Below, piece after piece: positions 1 to 3,964 of a stretch of 7,113 bases of DNA. Source of the DNA: JAVZJR01 sp964435235 (lineage in GTDB: Archaea; Micrarchaeota; Micrarchaeia; Anstonellales; Bilamarchaeaceae); assembly GCA_964435235.1 (NCBI GenBank), contig CAYSXZ010000027.1, forward strand, positions 1 to 7,113. Reading direction: 5' to 3'. The translations under genes and the position numbers were made by a program. Numbering within the stretch: the stretch's first letter is position 1; the number at the start of each line of letters is the position of its first letter. Below the pieces are notes generated by a model. It searched no databases. It worked only from the letters and a program-made list of their open reading frames with translations, and had not been told where the DNA came from.

Positions 1-222
1 CAATACAAAAAGACTGCAAAACAAATAGCTATCGCTACAAGAGCGATTGTAACAGATGAAAGAGGAAATGAGGGTGTCGTCTATTTATTCGATGGCAGGG
101 GCCAATGGCTGAAACCTCAAATGAAGATAAAGATAGTAAAGGGGTATGCGAAGACATTCAATTTCTCAGGTGAAACAGGATTGACGGTCGGAAAGAAGGG
201 AAATGTTTATATTGTTTTATAA
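1..222 (+). CDS. C-terminal part of an unrecognised protein (5' end outside window)
   Basis: The frame is open from the first base to a TAA at 220-222 and gives the last 73 residues of a protein whose start lies upstream of the window. I do not recognise the family. The visible part alternates short hydrophobic and polar stretches (for example GVVYLFDGRGQW, then KIKIVKGYAKTF, ending in GNVYIVL), which looks beta-strand rich, and it is strongly basic. There is no membrane segment or cysteine in this part. It lies 42 bp upstream of rpoK on the same strand, so the two may be co-transcribed, although a T-rich stretch lies between them. The codon structure is clean and there is no frameshift. That it is coding is well supported by the clean frame and by the stop sitting just before the next gene. 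Its function is unknown. Confidence 0.7.
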   Translation, partial: QYKKTAKQIAIATRAIVTDERGNEGVVYLFDGRGQWLKPQMKIKIVKGYAKTFNFSGETGLTVGKKGNVYIVL

Positions 223-225
223 AGA

Positions 226-258
226 ATTATATTTTTCCTGATCGTTTAGCAATAGGGG
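226..258 (+). promoter_or_regulatory. AT-rich element and weak ribosome binding site before rpoK
   Basis: The 42 bp between the upstream stop and rpoK holds an ATTATATTTTT stretch (226-236) and an AGGGG (254-258) six bases before the ATG. The first could be a TATA-like box giving a very short leader, or the T run could be a terminator for the upstream gene. The second is a partial Shine-Dalgarno match. The sequence alone does not decide between these readings. Confidence 0.3.
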
Positions 259-264
259 AATTTT

Positions 265-441
265 ATGGAGCTTACAAAATACGAGCTTGCACGAATAATA
301 GGCGCTAGGGCACTTCAGCTTGCGCATGGCGCCCCTCCGCTCCTAAAGGTAGAGAAAGACGCAGATGTAATGACGATAGCTGAGCAAGAGCTTGAGAAGA
401 AGGTAATACCGCTTGTTGTTCTTAAGAAGGAATCTAAGTAA
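265..441 (+). CDS. rpoK: DNA-directed RNA polymerase subunit K (Rpb6/omega homologue)
   Basis: This encodes the small archaeal RNA polymerase subunit K, the counterpart of eukaryotic Rpb6 and bacterial omega, which helps assemble and stabilise the polymerase core in the cytoplasm. The 58-residue product begins MELTKYELARIIGARALQLA. It shows the family signature T-K-Y-E-x-A-R-I-x-G-A-R-A-x-Q-x-A at residues 4-20, then GAPPLL (22-27), the IAEQEL helix (38-43) and the IP strand near the end (48-49). The length is typical for the archaeal protein. The ATG at 265 is chosen because it places the conserved motif at the very N-terminus, as in the family. The canonical basic C-terminal end is present only as LKKESK. 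In many archaea rpoK sits in a cluster with rpoN, ribosomal protein genes and eno, but none of these is visible here. The last 8 bases overlap the end of the convergent gene on the minus strand. Confidence 0.95.
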   Translation: MELTKYELARIIGARALQLAHGAPPLLKVEKDADVMTIAEQELEKKVIPLVVLKKESK

Positions 442-1066
442 GTCCTTCGATCAATTCTATAATCGTCTCTCCAGTCATTTCCTTAACAAGTACTCTCTTT
501 TCTGCATCAACCCATTCGTACGAAGATAATTCATCACCAATTTTTATCTCAACAACATACGTTTTCCTTCCCTTTATCACATCAATTCTAACTATCCTGT
601 ATGTTATATCAAAGGCATGCGTCTCTGTTTTGTTTATAACTGCATAAACAGTAACGTTCCATTTCCAAGTATCATTAAGCGCCAACATCCAAGGTTTAAA
701 CATAAAAATATATCCGTTTCCTACACTTACGTTTGAGCCCTTCTTATCAGTGCCATCCAATCCAAGGCATACCCCAGCTCCTTCTATCTCTTTTGGGGTT
801 ATGCTAGTGCACGTTTTTTTCTTCTCCACAAGAAACGTTATATTGCCGGTTTCATAGCCATTAGAAAAATTATAGACATAGCGTTCTCCATCTTTAAGGG
901 TTAAATTTGTATTCTTGTATAACGAAGATTCCTTCTGCTCGAAATGGGTTTCTCCACCTTCATACGGACTATACAGATTTACCAGAGGATAGACGGATAC
1001 AATCATAAAAATGATCAAAACAATTGCAAGCGCAAGGAGCCACGCGGAAATATTTTCTTTTTTCAC
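434..1066 (-). CDS. Membrane-anchored, sequon-rich extracytoplasmic protein, unrecognised
   Basis: The product is 210 residues with a short basic N-terminus (MKKENISAW), one hydrophobic segment at about 8-29, and a soluble domain that should lie outside the membrane. The outer domain carries seven N-x-S/T sequons (N54, N66, N75, N112, N131, N137, N145), as expected of an N-glycosylated archaeal surface protein, and two cysteines (C86, C100) that could form a disulfide. The C-terminal half (about 133-208) is strand-rich and includes YVVEIKIGDELSSYEWVDAE then VLVKEM. This order is reminiscent of secreted beta-sheet, lipoprotein-like domains, but I cannot name a family. The start is GTG at 1066-1064, directly abutting the TAG of dcd, with a weak GGTG overlap, so translation is probably coupled to dcd in one transcript. 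The stop lies inside the last codons of the opposing rpoK. A later internal ATG (residue 21) would destroy the anchor and is less likely. Confidence 0.75.
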   Translation of the reverse strand: MKKENISAWLLALAIVLIIFMIVSVYPLVNLYSPYEGGETHFEQKESSLYKNTNLTLKDGERYVYNFSNGYETGNITFLVEKKKTCTSITPKEIEGAGVCLGLDGTDKKGSNVSVGNGYIFMFKPWMLALNDTWKWNVTVYAVINKTETHAFDITYRIVRIDVIKGRKTYVVEIKIGDELSSYEWVDAEKRVLVKEMTGETIIELIEGLT

Positions 1067-1585
1067 CTATTGCACCCTCGCTATTTTACCATATTTTGCA
1101 TACGGTTTTGAAGTTGGAGTTTTCAATTCTTCGAATATTATCTGCGATATCCTCATACCGCTATGAAGTGTTATAGTAAAAGGTGCGAGATTAACTATCT
1201 CAAGAACTTGTCGGTTGTCGCTTCCTGGCTGCACTATAGATGATGTGATATGTATAGACAGGCCCATCCTCGCGTATCTGCTTCTTCCTTCAAGTTTTCC
1301 AATTATATTCGAAGAGAGTGTTATTCTCTCTACCGTTTTTCCTAAGCACATCTCCCCAGGCTCAAGGGTGATGCTCTTAGCCTTGATCCTTTTATGCACC
1401 TTTTTGTAATTGATTTTTTTCAGATCAACAATCCCCTCGCGGTATTTATTTTTGAAGATGTACCATTCATCACTGAGTGTTAGGTCAATGCTCGCCGGGC
1501 CTATCTGATCCTTTTTTAGTGGTCTTATCCTTATCTTACCATCTCTAATGAACCTTTCTATATCAATATTTGAGAACACAGCCAT
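1067..1585 (-). CDS. dcd: dCTP deaminase / dUTPase-fold protein (Dcd family)
   Basis: This is a member of the trimeric dCTP deaminase/dUTPase fold, which deaminates dCTP to dUTP (and in bifunctional members continues to dUMP), feeding dTMP synthesis. The 172-residue product shows GPASIDLTL (29-37), equivalent to the family's PAS-x-D-x-x-L strand. It also has GKLEGRSRYARMGL (96-109) with the Gly-Arg-Ser loop and the Arg of YAR, IHITSSIVQPG (111-121), VLEIVN (127-132) carrying the expected catalytic Glu (E129), and the closing GMRISQIIFEEL strand (143-154). By alignment to E. coli Dcd, S102, R106 and E129 match S111, R115 and E138, while the position of A124 is Ser here. The usual PG-aromatic-x-G turn reads PGSDNRQ. 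The start at 1585 (MAVFSNIDIE) is preferred over an ATG 33 bases upstream, because family members begin just before this helix and a TATA element lies 25 bp upstream. Whether it is mono- or bifunctional cannot be read from sequence. Confidence 0.88.
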   Translation of the reverse strand: MAVFSNIDIERFIRDGKIRIRPLKKDQIGPASIDLTLSDEWYIFKNKYREGIVDLKKINYKKVHKRIKAKSITLEPGEMCLGKTVERITLSSNIIGKLEGRSRYARMGLSIHITSSIVQPGSDNRQVLEIVNLAPFTITLHSGMRISQIIFEELKTPTSKPYAKYGKIARVQ

Positions 1586-1605
1586 GCTATGTTCTTGAAT
1601 ATAGA

Positions 1606-1613
1606 TATTTAAA
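1606..1613. promoter_or_regulatory. Shared bidirectional TATA element of dcd and nurA
   Basis: TATTTAAA on the plus strand reads TTTAAATA on the minus strand, a good match to the archaeal TATA box in either direction. Its palindromic core TTTAAA (1608-1613) is centred at 1610.5. The A of the dcd ATG is at 1585 and the A of the nurA ATG is at 1636, each exactly 25.5 bp from that centre. Archaeal initiation occurs about 25 bp downstream of the TATA centre, so both mRNAs would be leaderless, and neither gene has a Shine-Dalgarno sequence. No other TATA candidate fits in the 50 bp gap. Confidence 0.7.
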
Positions 1614-1635
1614 AACATACAACAAAATTTTTTCT

Positions 1636-2640
1636 ATGGCAGAGCTCTCAGAGATTGCTTATGCAATTAAATCTAGCGAAGAGAAAATAAAAAACATAGC
1701 AAGAAAACTCAGAGAATCTAATAAGCATTCGATAAATGGCGCATTTGAAAAAGACCTTTACCTTACTACCAATGCAAGTGATATAAATTACTCCGTATGT
1801 GCCATAGACGGCGGTCTTCTTGCTGAGAGGCTTCATGGTGTCGATATACTAATCGGAAAGGCACTTGCAGTAAATTTTAAGTATTCAAATTCCAAACTCT
1901 TGTCATATACTTATTTTCCACAGAAATTTCCACCTCCAACCTTGGATGCAAGATTTGGGCTCGATGAACACGAATCCCAAGTGCACGCCTCACTCTTTCG
2001 ACTTAAAATGGAGATAAAAACCGCCATAGATGCGATTGAAAATTTCTTACCGGACGTCCTCCTTTTCGATGGCTCGCTGTTGCCGCTGCCAAATGACATA
2101 CCAAAAAAGGATAGCATAATCTATCCAGAGTATGCTGAAGTTCTCGCTCTCTACGCAAAGCTCTATGAAGGATGCAAGAATAACTGTGCGCTTATAGGAG
2201 TGATAAAAGACACGAGAAGCAAGAGGCTTGTGAATGCCCTTGGCATAAACGAACCAGACTTATCCGATAGCCGCTTTGCAAATTTCCTCCTTAAAAAAGG
2301 GGAGCGAACATGCATCTTTCCATACGCAGAGGAAGACACCCCTACCATCGCTGAGCTAAAAAAACATGGCGAGGTATATTGCTTCTACATAAAGTCCTCG
2401 GAACGCGACCTTCCGCTTCGTATAGAATTTTTGAATGGCAACAACGCTAAAGAGATACCAGAAATTATCCGCTCCCTTTCTTCTATAAGTGAGAATTATG
2501 CTTACCCTGCGGCACTGATAGAAGCAGATCTCTGCGCTGCCATGGATCCAAAAGAAATGGAAAACATAAAGAGTAAACTTTCAATTTTGCTCGGCAGCTC
2601 CCTAAGACCGCTCAGAAGGGATGCACGACCGTTCAGATAA
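1636..2640 (+). CDS. nurA: NurA-family 5'-3' nuclease
   Basis: NurA is an archaeal Mn-dependent nuclease that works with the HerA translocase, alongside Mre11-Rad50, to resect DNA double-strand breaks. The 334-residue product shows the family motifs in order: SVCAIDGGLLAERL (53-66) with the metal-binding Asp (D58), the helix RLKMEIKTA with an acidic residue (E126), VLLFDGSLLPLP (141-152) with D145, ALIGVIKDTRSKRL (185-198) and YPAALIEADLCA (290-301). The residues before 40 form a charged helix, as in other NurA proteins. The ATG at 1636 is chosen over an upstream in-frame TTG (1570), because the TATA element would lie inside that longer reading and sits 26 bp before the ATG. No herA, mre11 or rad50 lies next to it in this window, unlike the usual operon. 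The gene is divergent from dcd and convergent with speDE, with a 1 bp gap at the tail. The family assignment is confident. The HerA partnership is inferred from family knowledge. Confidence 0.9.
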   Translation: MAELSEIAYAIKSSEEKIKNIARKLRESNKHSINGAFEKDLYLTTNASDINYSVCAIDGGLLAERLHGVDILIGKALAVNFKYSNSKLLSYTYFPQKFPPPTLDARFGLDEHESQVHASLFRLKMEIKTAIDAIENFLPDVLLFDGSLLPLPNDIPKKDSIIYPEYAEVLALYAKLYEGCKNNCALIGVIKDTRSKRLVNALGINEPDLSDSRFANFLLKKGERTCIFPYAEEDTPTIAELKKHGEVYCFYIKSSERDLPLRIEFLNGNNAKEIPEIIRSLSSISENYAYPAALIEADLCAAMDPKEMENIKSKLSILLGSSLRPLRRDARPFR

Positions 2641-2641
2641 A

Positions 2642-3871
2642 TCATACCTTTATTAAGTCCTTGAAGAATTTCGGCAAAGCAAAAGCAGCGCGATGGATTT
2701 CCGGAGTGTAGTACTGTAGCCCTTTCAGCTGAGCGGCGCGCTTCTCATCGAATTTCATTGGGTCGTATTTCTTTGAACAGAACGAAAATCCTATCACACC
2801 ACTCGGATATGTCGGCACATTTGCGTGATAGTACTTGTAGATGGGGAAAAGCCGTCTGTTGAATTCTGACATCTCTTTCAGCAGTTCCCTATGATAGAAC
2901 ATAGACTCTGATTGTGTTACTATTATGCCGTCGTCCGTTGTCGCGTCCTTCAAATCCCTGTAAAAATTCTCTTTAAATAGAGGAACAGCAGGACCTACTG
3001 GGTCTGAAGAATCTACTATTATTACATCGTAATACCCTTTGCGCTCCTTTATGAATTTCGAACCATCTTCGTAAAATATCTTCACACGTTTATCTGAAAG
3101 CGCAGAGCTTACCTTCGGGAAGTGCTTTTTGCACATATCAACTACTACCTTATCTATCTCGCACAAGTGAATCTCTTCAACAGTTTTATGCTTTGCCACT
3201 TCTCGAACAACACCACCGTCTCCACCACCGATTATAAGCACATGTTTTGGATTTGGGTGAACGAGCAGTGGGACATGCGCTATCATTTCATGGTAGATAA
3301 ATTCATCGTAATCAGTTAGCATTATCGCGCCATCAAGGACAAGCATCTTCCCAAAATAAACAGTATCAAAAATCTGAAGATGCTGGTATGGAGTTTTGAC
3401 ATCTTCCAGTAGTTTCTTTATTCCAATAGATATCGCTCTACCCTTTTCTGTTTCGCTTTCCTCCTGGAAAGAAGCCTTTCGATATATAGTATTTATCTTG
3501 TAATCCTTTGCGTCGAAGCATTTCTTTGTAAATTCCGCGGCCTTATAGGGGTCGAAGTGCTTGCAACTGAATATGTCGATATATGCGTACCCTTTCTTTC
3601 CTGTCGGTCCAATACCGAAATGCCCTGTTATAGCGGAGGTTTCTATAAGCTGAAATGCTGAATATCCGCTTACCCTCGGATCCTCTCCAAAATAGACGAT
3701 ATGCGGCTCGCCATATCTTTTCATGTCAATAAGCTCGCAGAGGTCTATTATCCATTTTTCTATTGTCTCTTTACTCTCAACCTTTTTCGGGTCGCATTCG
3801 ATAAGGTCCAAACTTGTGAGCATTCCCCATGCCTTAAATCGTTCGTATTCTTCCTTCGTGTGTTCGTACAT
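2642..3871 (-). CDS. Fused SpeD-like pyruvoyl decarboxylase and spermidine synthase
   Basis: The 409-residue protein joins two polyamine enzymes. Residues about 14-130 resemble S-adenosylmethionine decarboxylase (SpeD): LTSLDLIECDP (18-28), GEDPRVSGYSAFQLIETSAI (62-81), and YAYIDIFSCKHFDPYKAAEF (95-114). Alignment to the bacterial/archaeal enzyme places S79 as the serine that would become pyruvoyl, with H84 (S+5) and C103 as the processing and catalytic residues. Residues about 131-409 are a spermidine synthase (SpeE), which transfers aminopropyl from decarboxylated AdoMet to putrescine: YQHLQIF (162-168), LDGAIM (179-184), DEFIYHEMIAHVPL (189-202), IIGGGDGGVVREV (213-225), CEID (237-240), YEDGS (267-271), DVIIVDSSDPVGPA (282-295) and VPTYPSG (352-358). 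The ATG at 3871 follows a strong Shine-Dalgarno GGAGGT. The SpeD half lacks the usual HTWPE after the serine, so its substrate could be AdoMet or, as in known SpeD-derived enzymes, an amino acid. The SpeE half is certain. The reaction of the SpeD half is inferred. Confidence 0.9.
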   Translation of the reverse strand: MYEHTKEEYERFKAWGMLTSLDLIECDPKKVESKETIEKWIIDLCELIDMKRYGEPHIVYFGEDPRVSGYSAFQLIETSAITGHFGIGPTGKKGYAYIDIFSCKHFDPYKAAEFTKKCFDAKDYKINTIYRKASFQEESETEKGRAISIGIKKLLEDVKTPYQHLQIFDTVYFGKMLVLDGAIMLTDYDEFIYHEMIAHVPLLVHPNPKHVLIIGGGDGGVVREVAKHKTVEEIHLCEIDKVVVDMCKKHFPKVSSALSDKRVKIFYEDGSKFIKERKGYYDVIIVDSSDPVGPAVPLFKENFYRDLKDATTDDGIIVTQSESMFYHRELLKEMSEFNRRLFPIYKYYHANVPTYPSGVIGFSFCSKKYDPMKFDEKRAAQLKGLQYYTPEIHRAAFALPKFFKDLIKV

Positions 3872-3878
3872 TTATCTT

Positions 3879-3884
3879 ACCTCC
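3879..3884 (-). promoter_or_regulatory. Strong Shine-Dalgarno of speDE
   Basis: GGAGGT on the minus strand lies seven bases before the speDE ATG and matches the anti-Shine-Dalgarno CCTCC of 16S rRNA. It fixes the start and shows that this transcript has a leader, in contrast to the apparently leaderless dcd, nurA and 756-residue protein genes. Confidence 0.8.
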
Positions 3885-3920
3885 CATTCACTTCACTTTA
3901 ATTCTATTTCAATTTCAAAT

Positions 3921-3928
3921 TATTAAAA
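3921..3928 (-). promoter_or_regulatory. Candidate TATA box of speDE
   Basis: The minus strand reads TTTTAATA. A start about 26 bp downstream, near 3898, would give a leader of about 27 bases containing the GGAGGT. The spacing is consistent with an archaeal promoter. The call rests on sequence and distance only. Confidence 0.5.
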
Positions 3929-3934
3929 CGCTAA

Positions 3935-3943
3935 TATTTTAAA
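3935..3943 (+). promoter_or_regulatory. TATA box of the 756-residue membrane protein gene
   Basis: TATTTTAAA is centred 26 bp before the ATG at 3965, the same spacing as the nurA TATA element, so transcription should begin at or next to the A of that ATG. There is no Shine-Dalgarno sequence in between (TTCTCCATTGCTCAGC). This supports a leaderless mRNA and the ATG at 3965 rather than the in-frame TTG three codons upstream. Confidence 0.6.
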
Positions 3944-3964
3944 CTTCATTCTCCATTGCTCAGC

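Noticed and set aside
1067..1585. Dcd as an anti-phage nucleotide-depletion defence protein
   Set aside because: The protein is a compact single-domain housekeeping-size Dcd with no extra defence domain, and its neighbours are housekeeping genes.
1586..1618. An 11-residue N-terminal extension of dcd from the ATG at 1618
   Set aside because: It would place the TATA element inside the coding sequence, adds residues that family members lack, and the ATG at 1585 has ideal promoter spacing.
1570..1635. A 22-residue N-terminal extension of nurA from a TTG at 1570
   Set aside because: It overlaps the dcd coding start and spans the TATA box. The ATG at 1636 fits both promoter distance and family length.
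3956..3964. TTG start three codons before the membrane protein ATG
   Set aside because: The predicted transcription start is at about 3965, so the TTG would not be in the mRNA.
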